From contig NZ_CP099572.1 of NCBI RefSeq assembly GCF_040409805.1, positions 620,001 to 684,000 of the forward strand: a stretch of DNA of 64,000 nt, written 5' to 3'. The DNA is from Polynucleobacter sp. MWH-UH23A (lineage in GTDB: Bacteria; Pseudomonadota; Gammaproteobacteria; Burkholderiales; Burkholderiaceae). Within the stretch, counting starts at the first letter, position 1; each line of letters opens with the position of its first letter. The position numbers were made by a program, and so were the translations under genes. Positions 51,230-62,419 of the stretch are shown here, one piece after another. A model generated the notes under the pieces. That model saw only the letters and a list, made by a program, of their open reading frames with translations. It searched no databases and was not told where the DNA came from.

Positions 51230-52204
51230 CTAGTCTTTAGGCTGCGTGTTCGCTGTTACATCCCTCCAAGCTTTTGTAGCCGCTAACAACCACTCTGCAA
51301 TAGTGGTACCCCCATCAGGCAAGTCGCGCAAGCCAAGGTGTTCTCCGGCTTTGCGAAGTTCGGCAAGGACACTTTGATCGCTTTCAGTATTGATTGAACT
51401 GGCTAGCGTTTGTTTACTGAGCTTTTCACCATTTGCATCTAGCGCCAATGGAAGGTGGCGATAGCTTGGGGTTGGGTAGCCTAATTGATTTTGTAAATAA
51501 ATCTGCCTAGCGGTGTTGTTTAGTAAGTCTTGGCCACGAACAATATGGGTAATGCCTTGCTGCGCATCATCAACAACTACGGCAAGTTGATAGGTAAATA
51601 ATCCATCGTTTCTGCGCAAAACAAAATCACCCACTTCCTGACAGAGGTCTTGGCCTTGTATGCCGAGGGAAAGATCTTCAAACTGAATCTGGCAATTTTC
51701 AGGAAGGGCGATGCGCCATGCTTTTTTGGTTTCGCCTAAAAATTCATCTGAATTGGGTTTCATCTGAGATGGTCTACAGGTTCTTGGATAAACCATTTCT
51801 TGATTGCGTGGTGTATGAACACCTGCCGCTGCTAAGGTATTTGCAATCATTTGCCTTGAGCAGGAGCATGAATAAAGGCAGCCTAATGTATTAAGGCGTC
51901 TAAAAGCCGCTTGATAGTGTTCTTGTCGTCTAGATTGATAACTTGCTTCCTCATCCCAAAAAAGACCACAGGCATGCAATTGGGCTTGTATTTGCAAGTC
52001 AGCGCCTGGAACGCATCTTGGAGTGTCGATGTCTTCGATTCTGAGGAGCCATTGACCCCCATTTGCACGGGCATCTAACCAACTTCCTAAAGCCGCAACT
52101 AAGGATCCAGCGTGGAGTGGCCCTGTCGGCGATGGGGCAAATCGCCCGCGATAGCCGTCGGCTGGGGATGGGGGGTTTTTGAGCTTGGACACAGCTAAAA
52201 TCAT
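51230..52204 (-). CDS. gluQ: Glutamyl-Q tRNA(Asp) synthetase
   Basis: 324 residues, the catalytic part of a glutamyl-tRNA synthetase without the anticodon domain. APSPTGPLHAGSL is the HIGH region and GEKLSKQ the KMSKS region; a CxC...C zinc site (YSCSCSRQM) is present. It attaches glutamate to queuosine in tRNA-Asp, thus working after QueG. The divergent dnaE start is four bases away. Confidence 0.93.
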   Translation of the reverse strand: MILAVSKLKNPPSPADGYRGRFAPSPTGPLHAGSLVAALGSWLDARANGGQWLLRIEDIDTPRCVPGADLQIQAQLHACGLFWDEEASYQSRRQEHYQAAFRRLNTLGCLYSCSCSRQMIANTLAAAGVHTPRNQEMVYPRTCRPSQMKPNSDEFLGETKKAWRIALPENCQIQFEDLSLGIQGQDLCQEVGDFVLRRNDGLFTYQLAVVVDDAQQGITHIVRGQDLLNNTARQIYLQNQLGYPTPSYRHLPLALDANGEKLSKQTLASSINTESDQSVLAELRKAGEHLGLRDLPDGGTTIAEWLLAATKAWRDVTANTQPKD

Positions 52205-52207
52205 CTC

Positions 52208-55200
52208 ATGGCTTCACCCCGTTTTGTACATCTTCGCGTCCATTCTGAATTTTCCATTACGGATGGGACGGTGCGCATCGACGATGCGGTGGCTGCGGCG
52301 GTTAAAGATGAGATGGGCGCTCTGGCGATTACCGATCTGAGCAATCTATTTGGTTTGGTGCGTTTCTATACCGCTGCGCGTTCCGGAGGTATTAAGCCCA
52401 TCGCAGGTGCGGATGTATGGGTCAGTAATCCACAAGATCCAGATCAGCCTCATCGACTCCTTTTGCTGGTGCAAAATCATTCGGGATACTTAAATCTTTG
52501 TCAGCTTCTATCTCGAGCTTCTTTAGATAATCAAAATCGCGGTCGCGCTGAAGTTGATTTGTCATGGTTTAGTGAGCCTGCCGCAAAAGCAGAGGATAAG
52601 ACTGCGAAAAGAACACTTGCTTATGGATTGATCGCGCTTTCAGGTGCGCGCATGGGTGAAGTGGGTACGGCTTTATTGGCGGGTCAACAGGAGCAGGCTA
52701 AAAAAGCCATTAAGCGCTTTGAAAAAATCTTCCCCAGTGCTTTTTATCTTGAGGTGCAACGTGGTGGACACCCACAAGATGAAAGACAGTTGCAGTTAGC
52801 ATGCCAGTTAGCGAGTCAGTTGGATTTACCAGTCGTGGCGACGCACCCCGTGCAATTTATGCAAAAGAGTGATTTCATTGCGCATGAGGCTCGTGTCTGC
52901 ATTGCTGAAGGCGAGTTACTCGGTAATCCACGGCGTCAAAAAAAATTTAATGAAGAGCAGTATTTCTTGACGCAGGAAGAGATGGAAAAACGTTTCGCGG
53001 ATTTGCCGGTAGCGCTGGCAAATTCTGTTGAGATTGCGAAGCGTTGTAACTTATCGCTGGTTTTGGGTCAGCCACGATTGCCAGATTTTCCAACGCCTTC
53101 AGGTATTACCCTTGATGAATATCTTTTGGCGCAATCTGAGGCTGGTCTTGAGCGTCATATGGAGCGTAACTTCCCCGATCCAGAAGAACGTGCTAAAGAG
53201 ATGCCGCGCTATCGCGAGCGCCTGATATTTGAAGCGAAGACCATTTCGCAAATGGGATTCCCTGGCTACTTCTTGATTGTGGCCGACTTCATTAACTGGG
53301 CAAAAAATAACGGGGTACCAGTAGGTCCTGGTCGCGGTTCAGGCGCAGGATCTTTGGTGGCCTACTCATTGGGTATTACTGATCTAGACCCCTTGCGTTA
53401 CAACTTGCTCTTTGAGCGCTTTCTTAATCCTGAGCGCGTATCCATGCCTGACTTTGATATCGACTTCTGTCAGCATGGGCGCGATCGCGTGATTCAGTAC
53501 GTCAAAGATAAATACGGTAAAGATGCGGTAAGTCAGATTGCTACCTTCGGCACCATGGCTGCGCGTGCGGCGATTCGAGATGTGGGTCGAGTGTTAGAGC
53601 AGGGCTATAACTTCGTGGATGGTATTGCCAAGTTAGTGCCTAACAAGCCTGGTCAATACATGACGATTGACATGGCGAAGAAGGAAGAGAAGCAGCTGGC
53701 CGAGCGCGAAAAGAATGAAGATGAAGTGCGTCAGTTGCTTTCATTGGCGGAGCAATTAGAGGGTATGACCCGTAACGTCGGTATGCATGCAGGTGGTGTG
53801 TTGATTGCGCCTGGCCGCTTAACCGATTTTTGTCCACTCTATACACAAGAAACTAAAGATCAAGACAGTAGCTCCGTCATCAGTCAGTTTGATAAAGATG
53901 ATGTTGAAGCTATTGGCTTGGTGAAGTTTGATTTCTTGGGATTAACCACGCTGACCATCTTGGCAGCAGCAGAGCGTTGGATTAAAGCCTTACATGCCGA
54001 TCGTAAAGATTGGAGCATCAGCGATATTCCGCTTGATGATGAGAAGGCTTTTGAGGTTTTAAAGAAAGCGAATACCGTCGCTGTGTTCCAGCTTGAAAGT
54101 CGCGGCATGCAAGGCATGCTTCGTGAAGCTAAGCCAGACCGCTTTGAGGACATCATTGCTTTGGTGGCTTTATATCGTCCAGGCCCAATGGATTTGATCC
54201 CAGACTTTATTGAGCGTAAGCACGGTCGTCAAAAGGTAGAGTATCCAGATCCCCGTATTGAGCCTGTTTTGCGTGAGACCTACGGCATTATGGTTTACCA
54301 AGAGCAGGTCATGCAGATGGCGCAGATGATTGGTGGCTACTCTCTTGGCGGCGCCGATATGTTGCGCCGTGCGATGGGTAAGAAAAAGCCAGAAGAGATG
54401 GCCCAACATCGCAAAATCTTCAGTGAAGGTGCAAAAGCAGGTGGTATCTCTGAAGCTAAAGCCAATGAGATTTATGATTTGATGGAGCGTTTTGCAGGAT
54501 ATGGATTTAACAAGTCTCACGCCGCTGCTTATGCCTTACTGGCCTACCAAACTGCTTGGTTAAAAGCTTACTATCCCGCTGAATTTATGGCGGCCAACTT
54601 ATCACTCGCAATGGATGACACCGATAAGGTGAAGATTCTGTATGACGATTGCTTGGCAAATCAAATTCGGGTCTTCTCGCCAGACATCAATACTGGCGTT
54701 TATGAGTTCACCCCATTGCGTGCGCCAGATGCGGCACCAGATTCCCCAATTAGCCATATCCGATATGGCTTAGGGGCGGTGAGAGGTACGGGTGAAGCAG
54801 CCATTGAAGTGATTGTGAAGGCTCGTGAAGCTGGCGGCCCATTTAAGGATTTATTTGATTTTTGTGCCCGTGTAGATCGCAGACAAGTAAACCGTAGAGC
54901 GATTGAGGCTCTGATGCGTGCAGGTGCTTTTGATAGCCTCTATCGCGATCAGGTGCCTGCTGGCGGTAATCTCTATGACATCCGATCAACGCTATTGGCC
55001 TCCTTGGCTAGAGCAATTGAGGCGGCCGAGCAAGCGGAAGCGTCGATTCATCAGGTGAGCTTGTTTGAGGTAGCTGGCGAAGATCATCGCCATCTTCCAG
55101 AGCTAGTGCGCGAACCTATTTGGTCTGAAAAGAAGCGACTGCAAGAAGAAAAAACCGCTTTAGGACTTTGTCTTACCGGCCATATGTTTGATGCCTATCG

Positions 55201-55825
55201 TGAAGAAACGTCCCATTTCATTCGTCAGCCATTGGCAAAAATTACCGAAGGTAAAGATCAGTTGATTGCAGGAATCATTACTTCTGCACGCATGCTCACT
55301 GGTCAGCGTGGCCGCATGATGATCGCAACCATTGATGATGGAACGGCCGCCTCAGAGATCACCTTGTATAGCGAAGTCTATGAACCGAATCGCTCTTGGC
55401 TTAAAGAAGATGAGTTATTGATTGCCAAAGTGAACGTCACGCCAGATAAGTTCTCGGGTGGTATGCGTATTGTTTCGGAAGCAGTGATGGATATCACTGG
55501 TGCACGTATGCGATTTGCTCGCAATATTCATGTCAATCTTGACCCTGCGGTTGATGTTCGTATGCTGCGCAATCAAATTGGCCCGTACTTGATGTCTAAC
55601 CGCACGCGTGATCCAAAATTAGGCGCTCCGGGAGTCGCCAGTCCAAGTGCCAATGATGGTGTCAAAGGTCTGGTGTTAACTGCTGCGGTGACGACGAGTG
55701 GGGGTGCTTGCTTGGTGCAATTTCCGGAAGAGATGCGTATCTATCCTGATGACGCCTGCTTGCATAGCCTCAATCAACTATTGGGCGTCAAACAAAAAGA
55801 CCCTGTTCAGGTTCAGTATCACTGA
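52208..55825 (+). CDS. dnaE: DNA polymerase III subunit alpha
   Basis: 1205 residues. PHP domain (about 1-280), polymerase core with the catalytic Asp pair in PDFDIDFC (about 416-423), HhH and OB-fold domains to about 1120 and a tau-binding C-terminus. Replicative chain elongation. A somewhat longer protein than the 1160-residue E. coli version. Single-copy core gene. Confidence 0.97.
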   Translation: MASPRFVHLRVHSEFSITDGTVRIDDAVAAAVKDEMGALAITDLSNLFGLVRFYTAARSGGIKPIAGADVWVSNPQDPDQPHRLLLLVQNHSGYLNLCQLLSRASLDNQNRGRAEVDLSWFSEPAAKAEDKTAKRTLAYGLIALSGARMGEVGTALLAGQQEQAKKAIKRFEKIFPSAFYLEVQRGGHPQDERQLQLACQLASQLDLPVVATHPVQFMQKSDFIAHEARVCIAEGELLGNPRRQKKFNEEQYFLTQEEMEKRFADLPVALANSVEIAKRCNLSLVLGQPRLPDFPTPSGITLDEYLLAQSEAGLERHMERNFPDPEERAKEMPRYRERLIFEAKTISQMGFPGYFLIVADFINWAKNNGVPVGPGRGSGAGSLVAYSLGITDLDPLRYNLLFERFLNPERVSMPDFDIDFCQHGRDRVIQYVKDKYGKDAVSQIATFGTMAARAAIRDVGRVLEQGYNFVDGIAKLVPNKPGQYMTIDMAKKEEKQLAEREKNEDEVRQLLSLAEQLEGMTRNVGMHAGGVLIAPGRLTDFCPLYTQETKDQDSSSVISQFDKDDVEAIGLVKFDFLGLTTLTILAAAERWIKALHADRKDWSISDIPLDDEKAFEVLKKANTVAVFQLESRGMQGMLREAKPDRFEDIIALVALYRPGPMDLIPDFIERKHGRQKVEYPDPRIEPVLRETYGIMVYQEQVMQMAQMIGGYSLGGADMLRRAMGKKKPEEMAQHRKIFSEGAKAGGISEAKANEIYDLMERFAGYGFNKSHAAAYALLAYQTAWLKAYYPAEFMAANLSLAMDDTDKVKILYDDCLANQIRVFSPDINTGVYEFTPLRAPDAAPDSPISHIRYGLGAVRGTGEAAIEVIVKAREAGGPFKDLFDFCARVDRRQVNRRAIEALMRAGAFDSLYRDQVPAGGNLYDIRSTLLASLARAIEAAEQAEASIHQVSLFEVAGEDHRHLPELVREPIWSEKKRLQEEKTALGLCLTGHMFDAYREETSHFIRQPLAKITEGKDQLIAGIITSARMLTGQRGRMMIATIDDGTAASEITLYSEVYEPNRSWLKEDELLIAKVNVTPDKFSGGMRIVSEAVMDITGARMRFARNIHVNLDPAVDVRMLRNQIGPYLMSNRTRDPKLGAPGVASPSANDGVKGLVLTAAVTTSGGACLVQFPEEMRIYPDDACLHSLNQLLGVKQKDPVQVQYH

Positions 55826-55850
55826 GTCAAAATCACTAGGCTGAATTACT

Positions 55851-56996
55851 TTAACCTAAGATTTTTTCTACTGCGGCAATCACTTGATTGGGCTCTAGCA
55901 AGTCAAGACACTCACTATTGCTGTCAGCGCGATCTAAGCAACCTGCTTTACGACATGGAACGCATTCCCCGGGGCCTTGCAAGATCGTAATATTGCCAAC
56001 CGTTTGGGTGCGGGCACGTAATTGATAGGGTTGTTTGCCAATAAAGCCATTGGGCCAAGGGCCAAAGTTGGTGGGCGGTGTAGCCCCAAATAAGGTAATT
56101 GTGGGGATATTGCAAGCTGCAGCTAAATGGGTAATGGATGTATCAACCCCAATAAATAACACTGCATTTCTGAGTAGGGAGCCAGCTTGTGGGATGGAGA
56201 GCTTACCTGCGGTATCAATTACCTGAGTACGTACGTCATCGTTCAGCAAAGACAGAATATCGTGGTTGAGTTGTAAATCTTGTTTAGCAGGGGATGCACT
56301 AAGAACCACTTGAAGTCCACGCTGAACTAAATGAGTGATGAGTGCTTGCCAATGCGCCAGTGGCCAACGTTTATAGGCTGTCAGTGGGCCGGGATGCAAA
56401 ACTACATAGGATTGTGTGAGTTGACTGGTAATGACGGGGGTTAATGCTTCACCAACGGGTGGAGTGACATTAATGGGCTTTGAAAATAATTGAGATGGCT
56501 CCTTAACGAATGCTTCAAGCAAACGTAATTTTTCAGTAATGACATGTTGATTGAAATAATCGACATTAATCGTATGCATTGAAATAAATTTCTTCCAGGC
56601 ATTTTGTTGCTGGACTCTATCTCCAGATGCACTTTGCTTACCCTGAGGATGCCCTCCAAGGACGCCAACCCTACGAAAGGCTGCAACTAAGCCATATAGA
56701 TAGGCTCTATCGCTAGGTTGAGTAACAAATGCGAGGTCATAGCGTTGAAAAAGGCGATTAAATAATGAGAGATATTCGGCAAAGCCAGGGCGATCCGATG
56801 TCTCAATGATTTGCCCAATATCTGGATTGCCTTTAAGCATATCCATCTTGCCCTTGTAGCCCAGAAAATGAAACTCTGCCTCAGGCCAGAGCTCTCGTGC
56901 TTTGCTAATTAATGGGGTCGTGACAAGTACGTCACCAATTTGCCGAGTGGCAATAAATAATACTTTTTTCGGTTTGAAGTTAGAAAAGGACTTCAT
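55851..56996 (-). CDS. Glycosyltransferase family 9, LPS heptosyltransferase-like
   Basis: 381 residues with the two-Rossmann GT-B layout: ATRQIGDVLVTTPL at 17-30 and a C-terminal donor domain with FIGVDTSITHLAAA (near 283-296). It adds heptose to the LPS core or acts on a related sugar. A cluster of Cys residues near the C-terminus (CVPCRKAGC) is common in this family. Last gene of the three-gene glycosyltransferase operon. Confidence 0.88.
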   Translation of the reverse strand: MKSFSNFKPKKVLFIATRQIGDVLVTTPLISKARELWPEAEFHFLGYKGKMDMLKGNPDIGQIIETSDRPGFAEYLSLFNRLFQRYDLAFVTQPSDRAYLYGLVAAFRRVGVLGGHPQGKQSASGDRVQQQNAWKKFISMHTINVDYFNQHVITEKLRLLEAFVKEPSQLFSKPINVTPPVGEALTPVITSQLTQSYVVLHPGPLTAYKRWPLAHWQALITHLVQRGLQVVLSASPAKQDLQLNHDILSLLNDDVRTQVIDTAGKLSIPQAGSLLRNAVLFIGVDTSITHLAAACNIPTITLFGATPPTNFGPWPNGFIGKQPYQLRARTQTVGNITILQGPGECVPCRKAGCLDRADSNSECLDLLEPNQVIAAVEKILG

Positions 56997-57007
56997 AGCG
57001 TTTGTAT

Positions 57008-57787
57008 TCAGAGGGCCTTAGCAAGAATTTTTTCACGAACTCGACGGGCATTCTCAGCAGCATTACTTTGATCATGTATTTTGTGGAAGAGATGAAGCAC
57101 TTCTGTTGCCCATGATCCCGATTTTCTTTTGATATGGTTATGCTGCAAGCGGAAAACAAAGTCTGCGTCCTCATGACCCCAACCAGTCATGGTTTCATCA
57201 AAGCCGCCAATTGCCTGAGCATCAGCTTTCCAACAAGCCATATTGCAACCCTTAATACGTCGCCACACAAATTTTTTATAGATGCGCCAATGACCATCAC
57301 CCAGTTTAATTTTGAGCGGCCAGTATTTATTGATCTGACCAGCAAAGCGATATCGCAAAAGATGGGATTGGAATGCTTTGTAATTCCAGCTATCAGAATC
57401 TGTTAGCTCGCGCGTTAATTGCTCATTCAACAAAACCCGACTGCCGGTTACGAGAAATCCCTTTTGCGAAAGAGCGCGATGTTGCGCCACAAAGTCCGGT
57501 TGAACAATGCAGTCGCCATCCAAAAATACTAAGTAATCTCCCTTGGCATTTTCAATTGCTTGATTTAGGATTTTGGCTTTACGAAAACCCTGATCTTCTT
57601 GCCACAAATGGGTGATCGGAAGACTCGATTGCGCCTTAAAGGTATCGATAAGATCTTTGGTGCTACTGGTAGAGCCATCATCAGCAATGATGATTTCAAA
57701 ATCTCGATCTGTTTGAGTTTCTAGGGATTGGAGGCAAAGCTTTAGCGCTTGTGGCCAGTTGTAAGTGGCCAACAAAATCGAAATCAT
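57008..57787 (-). CDS. Glycosyltransferase family 2, LPS-associated
   Basis: 259 residues. GT2 domain with ILLATYNWPQAL near the start, DDGSTSST (35-42) and FLDGDC (near 93) as nucleotide-sugar motifs, then the galactosyltransferase-type GWGHEDADF near 219. A soluble or peripheral enzyme. It overlaps the upstream GT2 gene by four bases. Confidence 0.88.
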   Translation of the reverse strand: MISILLATYNWPQALKLCLQSLETQTDRDFEIIIADDGSTSSTKDLIDTFKAQSSLPITHLWQEDQGFRKAKILNQAIENAKGDYLVFLDGDCIVQPDFVAQHRALSQKGFLVTGSRVLLNEQLTRELTDSDSWNYKAFQSHLLRYRFAGQINKYWPLKIKLGDGHWRIYKKFVWRRIKGCNMACWKADAQAIGGFDETMTGWGHEDADFVFRLQHNHIKRKSGSWATEVLHLFHKIHDQSNAAENARRVREKILAKAL

Positions 57788-58545
57788 TTACGCGCTTCCT
57801 GATTGAGGTGCCACAGCTTGATATAGCGGTAGTAGGTGCCTTGGCTATTAGAGATAGCTAGTGCAAATCCCTGGCTACCATCTAAGAATCCAGCGCGAAT
57901 AAAGTAAGTGCGTATAAAAGCCCAAACACCATGCAATACCGCTTTTAAGGGGCTGCTAGTTTTGCCTTTGGCAAATGCTTGTTCGGCTGAGGCCGTTGAG
58001 TAACGATCCAGCTTTTGTAGTACTTGAGAGTAATTCATAAAGCTGTAATGCAGCATGGGGTTTTCTAATTTGGCAACTGAGCCATTCGGAATCAGTCTCT
58101 CATGGACTAAATCATCGGAAAAGCGAGCAGTCCCCCGTTTGAATAAACGGTCAACATAATCTGGCGACCACCCCGAGTGGCGTATAAATCGGCCACAATA
58201 CCAGGATAGTCTAGGGATGGCAAAGCAATCCACATGGGCGCTATGGTGAATAGCGGTCAAGATCTCCGATCTCAAGGCTGGCGTTAGGCGCTCATCGGCA
58301 TCTAGTGAGAGAATCCAGTCGCCCGTGGCTAAATCTAAGGCTCGGTTCTTTTGAGGACCAAAACCAGGCCAATCTGGGGGTTGGGCGATGGTAGCGCCGT
58401 GTTTTTGGGCGATTTCCAGGGTGCGGTCGGTGCTATTGGTGTCAAGCACCACGATCTGCTGGGCAATCCCATCCAGGGAGGCTAGACAGTCCTCTAAATT
58501 GGCCTCTTCGTTGCGGGTGATGAGTATGGCGGATAAGGTGGGCAT
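57784..58545 (-). CDS. Glycosyltransferase family 2, WaaE/KdtX-like
   Basis: 253 residues. Begins [18 protein letters not shown], with LDTNSTDRT (34-42) and SLDADERL (80-87). WaaE/KdtX proteins add glucose to the heptose of the LPS core. First gene of the minus-strand trio; msbA starts eleven bases away in the other direction, linking core sugar addition and lipid A export. Confidence 0.87.
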   Translation of the reverse strand: MPTLSAILITRNEEANLEDCLASLDGIAQQIVVLDTNSTDRTLEIAQKHGATIAQPPDWPGFGPQKNRALDLATGDWILSLDADERLTPALRSEILTAIHHSAHVDCFAIPRLSWYCGRFIRHSGWSPDYVDRLFKRGTARFSDDLVHERLIPNGSVAKLENPMLHYSFMNYSQVLQKLDRYSTASAEQAFAKGKTSSPLKAVLHGVWAFIRTYFIRAGFLDGSQGFALAISNSQGTYYRYIKLWHLNQEARK

Positions 58546-58555
58546 AATTCATTAT

Positions 58556-60319
58556 ATGAATGCTCAAGACCGTACCGCACTAAATCGCTTAATTACCTAC
58601 CTAAAACCCCATATTGGGCTGATTGTGGGTTCTTTACTGGCTATGGCGGTGGTTGCTGCTGCCGAGACATCTATACCCGCTCTGATGAAGCCCTTATTAG
58701 ACCGTGGCTTCACTGGTCAGCTCAACAGCAAGCTCTGGCAAGTGCCAGTGTTTTTGGTTGGATTGGCTTTGGTACGAAGTTTGGCGCAATTCTTATCAAA
58801 CTATTTGCTGACCCGCGTGATCAATGCGGTTCTCCTCAAACTCCGTGAACAAATGTTCCAGACATTGCTGCATGCCAGCACAACATTCTTTCAGAAAAAT
58901 TCTGCATCGAGCTTAATCAATGCAGTAGTGTTTGAAGTCAATAATGTGCTGTCAATTATGGGTGGCATGTTAATTAGTTTGGTACGAGACTCATTAACAG
59001 TGGTTGGTTTGATGGGATATCTGATTTATCTGAACTGGAAGTTAACACTTGTTGTCTTATTTATCTTCCCAGTCATTGCTTTCATTATGAGCAAGATTAA
59101 TCGACGCTTGAGATCGCTCAACCGAGAGCAACAAAACTTAACAAGCGAGTTGGCATACATCGTAGAAGAGTCTGCTGCTGGTTACAAAATTGTGAAGGTT
59201 CATGGTGCGCATGAATATGAAATGAATCGCTTTATGCAAAAGGCTGAGCGTTTACGTCAATTTGCTTTAAAGTCTGCAGTCGCAGGGGGTTTAAACCAGC
59301 CAATTACCCAGTTAATTGCCTCAATGGCCTTATCAATCGTTTTGGTGATCGCATTGATGCAGTCTGCCACAGAAGGGACTACCGTTGGTGGGTTCGCTGC
59401 CTTTATTACGGCGATGATGTTGGTGATTTCTCCTTTAAAGCATTTGGCAGATATCAATCAGCCATTGCAACGCGGGCTTACCGCAGCTGAGATGATTTTT
59501 GGTTTAATGGATCAGCCATTTGAAGAGGCGGAAGAGCGTCGCCTGAATATGCGTTCTTTAGATAAAGCTAAAGGCGCAATCCGATTTGAAAATGTAGGCT
59601 TCTCTTATCAACAAGAGCAAGGCCGCAAGGATGCCCTCAGTAACATTAATCTCGACATCAAGCCCGGTGAAATCGTCGCCTTTGTTGGACCCTCGGGTGG
59701 AGGCAAGTCAACCTTAGTCAATTTATTGCCACGCTTCTTTAAGCCCACTAGCGGGCATATTTATTTGGATGATCATCCTTTGGAAGATATCGTCCTTGCT
59801 GATGTCAGAAAACAAATGGCATTTGTAAGTCAGGATGTGATTTTGTTTAATGACACGATTGCGGCTAACGTAGCTTACGGCGCTACTAATGAAAAGGGCA
59901 TTGATCGTGGACGTGTCATGGAGGCTTTGGAGGCTGCCAATCTGAGTGCCATGATTCGTGAGCTTCCAGACGGTATTGATTCCTTGGTGGGGGATAACGG
60001 CAACCGCCTATCTGGCGGACAACGCCAGCGCCTAGCCATTGCTAGGGCAATCTATAAGAATGCGCCTATCTTGATTTTGGATGAGGCTACCTCTGCTTTA
60101 GACTCAGAGTCAGAGCGTCAGGTGCAAGATGCCTTAGAGCGCTTGATGGCAGGCAGAACTACTTTAGTGATTGCCCATCGACTTTCAACGATTGAGCATG
60201 CAGATCGTATCGTGGTACTTGAGCATGGACGTATTGTGGAGAATGGCTCACACGAAGAGTTGATCAAGCAAGACGGTTTATACGCTAATCTCCATCGCAT
60301 TCAGTTTGCGAACGCGTAA
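58556..60319 (+). CDS. msbA: Lipid A export ABC transporter MsbA
   Basis: 587 residues from the ATG at 58556; the open frame extends 56 codons further into the opposite gene without support. Six membrane helices (to about 330), then the ATPase domain: Walker [10 protein letters not shown], signature LSGGQRQR, Walker [11 protein letters not shown]-loop AHRLST. It flips lipid A-core across the inner membrane. Confidence 0.94.
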   Translation: MNAQDRTALNRLITYLKPHIGLIVGSLLAMAVVAAAETSIPALMKPLLDRGFTGQLNSKLWQVPVFLVGLALVRSLAQFLSNYLLTRVINAVLLKLREQMFQTLLHASTTFFQKNSASSLINAVVFEVNNVLSIMGGMLISLVRDSLTVVGLMGYLIYLNWKLTLVVLFIFPVIAFIMSKINRRLRSLNREQQNLTSELAYIVEESAAGYKIVKVHGAHEYEMNRFMQKAERLRQFALKSAVAGGLNQPITQLIASMALSIVLVIALMQSATEGTTVGGFAAFITAMMLVISPLKHLADINQPLQRGLTAAEMIFGLMDQPFEEAEERRLNMRSLDKAKGAIRFENVGFSYQQEQGRKDALSNINLDIKPGEIVAFVGPSGGGKSTLVNLLPRFFKPTSGHIYLDDHPLEDIVLADVRKQMAFVSQDVILFNDTIAANVAYGATNEKGIDRGRVMEALEAANLSAMIRELPDGIDSLVGDNGNRLSGGQRQRLAIARAIYKNAPILILDEATSALDSESERQVQDALERLMAGRTTLVIAHRLSTIEHADRIVVLEHGRIVENGSHEELIKQDGLYANLHRIQFANA

Positions 60320-60331
60320 TACGTCATAGAA

Positions 60332-61795
60332 CTAACTCAGAACGATATCGTACTGTTCTTGGCGAAAGCTACCTTCTGCTTGGAGGGTGATTGGTTTGCC
60401 AATAAAGTCACCTAGCTGCGCTAAAAATTGATTTTCTTCTTCCAAGAAAAGATCAATCACATCGGGTGCGGCCACGATCCTAAATTCACGTGGATTAAAT
60501 TGCCGGTGCTCACGCACAATTTCTCGCAAAATCTCATAGCAGATCGTCTGCGCAGTTTTAATCTCGCCTTTGCCCGTGCAAGTGGGGCAGGGCTCGCAGG
60601 TAATATGAGCCAGTGACTCACGGGTGCGTTTGCGTGTCATCTCTACCAAACCTAAGGCAGAGAAATCGCTTACTGAGGTGCGGGCGTGGTCTCGCTCAAG
60701 ATTGCGTTTTAATTCATTTAGAACTGCTTCTTGATGATCTTTGCTGATCATGTCTATGAAGTCGATGATGATGATGCCGCCAAGGTTACGTAAGCGTAAT
60801 TGACGCGCAATTGCTTGGGCAGCCTCCAGATTGGTTTTAAAGACAGTGTCGTCTAAATTACGGGCGCCAACATAACTACCAGTATTCACATCAATCGTTG
60901 TCATGGACTCTGTCTGATCAATCATGAGGTAGCCGCCAGACTTGAGGTCCACTCTGCGACCAAGTGCTTTATTGATTTCAGCATCGACATCGAATAAATC
61001 AAAGAGGGCGCGTTCACCACGATGCAGAGTTAATTTACTCAAAAGGTTGGGCATATACAGATTGGCAAAGCCTTTGAGTTTTTCAAAATTCTCTGCTGAG
61101 TCCACCCGAATTTGAGTCGTTTCCTCGCCAGCAACATCGCGCAATACGCGTTCTGCAAGACTGAGATCTTGATATAAAAGACTTGGTGCAGCCTTGTGCT
61201 TCATGGCCTCACGAATGCTTTCCCAGGTAGTTCTGAGGTAATGCATATCGTGCTGTAATTCAGTATCGGTGGCATCTTGGGCGCTGGTGCGCACGATAAT
61301 TCCACCTTTTTCATCTTCTGCCATTAAACCTGCTAAACGCGCTTTGATTGCCTCGCGTTCCTCTGGTTGGTCGATACGTTGAGATACGCCAATATATTTC
61401 TCGGTGGCGACATCAGTGCCTGCTGGGGGCAGGTAAACGAGATTGCGACCAGCAATGCTCAGTTGGGTGGTTAGACGAGCACCCTTGGTGCCAAGTGGAT
61501 CTTTTAAGACTTGCACTAACAAGGTTTGACCTTCAAACAATAACTTCTCAATTTGAGCCTGCGGATTGTTTTGGGTGATGTCTGCCACATGCATAAACGC
61601 AGTGCGCTCAAGACCGATTTCGATAAAGGCAGATTGCATGCCTGGTAGAACTCGAACAACCTTCGCTAGATAGATATTGCCAACAATACCCCTTTGACGG
61701 GTGCGCTCAATCTGCAGTTCTTGAACCGCACCTTGTTGAATGAGTGCAACGCGCGTTTCTTGCGGGGTGATATTAATTAGAATTTCTTCATTCAT
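60332..61795 (-). CDS. rng: Ribonuclease G
   Basis: 487 residues, near the E. coli length of 489. S1 domain (about 38-125), RNase E/G catalytic region with the metal Asp in TIDVNTGSYVG (near 304) and FIDMIS (near 347), and the zinc-link CPTCTGKG (near 408). It matures the 16S rRNA 5' end. It overlaps maf by four bases. Confidence 0.94.
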   Translation of the reverse strand: MNEEILINITPQETRVALIQQGAVQELQIERTRQRGIVGNIYLAKVVRVLPGMQSAFIEIGLERTAFMHVADITQNNPQAQIEKLLFEGQTLLVQVLKDPLGTKGARLTTQLSIAGRNLVYLPPAGTDVATEKYIGVSQRIDQPEEREAIKARLAGLMAEDEKGGIIVRTSAQDATDTELQHDMHYLRTTWESIREAMKHKAAPSLLYQDLSLAERVLRDVAGEETTQIRVDSAENFEKLKGFANLYMPNLLSKLTLHRGERALFDLFDVDAEINKALGRRVDLKSGGYLMIDQTESMTTIDVNTGSYVGARNLDDTVFKTNLEAAQAIARQLRLRNLGGIIIIDFIDMISKDHQEAVLNELKRNLERDHARTSVSDFSALGLVEMTRKRTRESLAHITCEPCPTCTGKGEIKTAQTICYEILREIVREHRQFNPREFRIVAAPDVIDLFLEEENQFLAQLGDFIGKPITLQAEGSFRQEQYDIVLS

Positions 61796-62415
61796 ATACG
61801 GGTAATTCGCGCGTGATCTAGTAGTTGGGCGGTTTCATAGAGCGGAAGCCCCATGATACCGCTATAACTCCCATTGATCTTGGCGATAAATGCGCTAGAG
61901 CTGCCTTGGATGCCGTAGGCGCCAGCCTTGCCAAAAGGCTCTTGGCTGGCAATATAGGCATTAATTTGTGCCGAGGAGATATTCGCGAATTCCACTTCTG
62001 AAATCTGGACCACGCAATTTGGTGTTTCTTTTGGATTGCTGATGAGGGCAATAGCCGTTAATACTTCATGGGTTTTACCGCTCAGCATTTTTAGAATTCG
62101 GTAGGCATCATCCGCATTAATAGGTTTTCCTAAGATTTCACCATCAGGATGATTTGGCAGGCTCACCGTGGTATCGGCACAGAGAATAGGTGCCCAAGGT
62201 AAACCACTCTTTTTCCATCGTACGAGCGCTAATGAGGCTTTTGCTAATGTGACGCGTTTGACATAGTCACGTGCTTTTTCATGGGGCAGTGGAGTTTCAA
62301 TACTCTCGGAATCTTCATCAGGTGTGGGAAGCAACATTTCATAGCGCACCCCAATTTGCTTTAAGAGTTCTTGGCGTCTAGGGCTTTGTGAGGCGAGGTA
62401 GATAAAGTCACTCAA
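61792..62415 (-). CDS. maf: Maf-like nucleoside triphosphate pyrophosphatase
   Basis: 207 residues from a TTG at 62415, chosen because it lies five bases after the rlmH stop, has GAGAG upstream and starts right before the family motif (LASQSPRRQELL). An ATG at 62502 would add 29 residues and overlap rlmH by 83 bases. The motifs PHEKARDYV and ADTTV are typical. It hydrolyses dTTP/UTP or modified nucleotides. Confidence 0.85.
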   Translation of the reverse strand: MSDFIYLASQSPRRQELLKQIGVRYEMLLPTPDEDSESIETPLPHEKARDYVKRVTLAKASLALVRWKKSGLPWAPILCADTTVSLPNHPDGEILGKPINADDAYRILKMLSGKTHEVLTAIALISNPKETPNCVVQISEVEFANISSAQINAYIASQEPFGKAGAYGIQGSSSAFIAKINGSYSGIMGLPLYETAQLLDHARITRI

Positions 62416-62419
62416 AAAT

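Noticed and set aside
58388..58555. N-terminal extension of msbA
   Set aside because: The extra 56 codons are antisense to the WaaE-like gene, and the MsbA family starts at the ATG at 58556.
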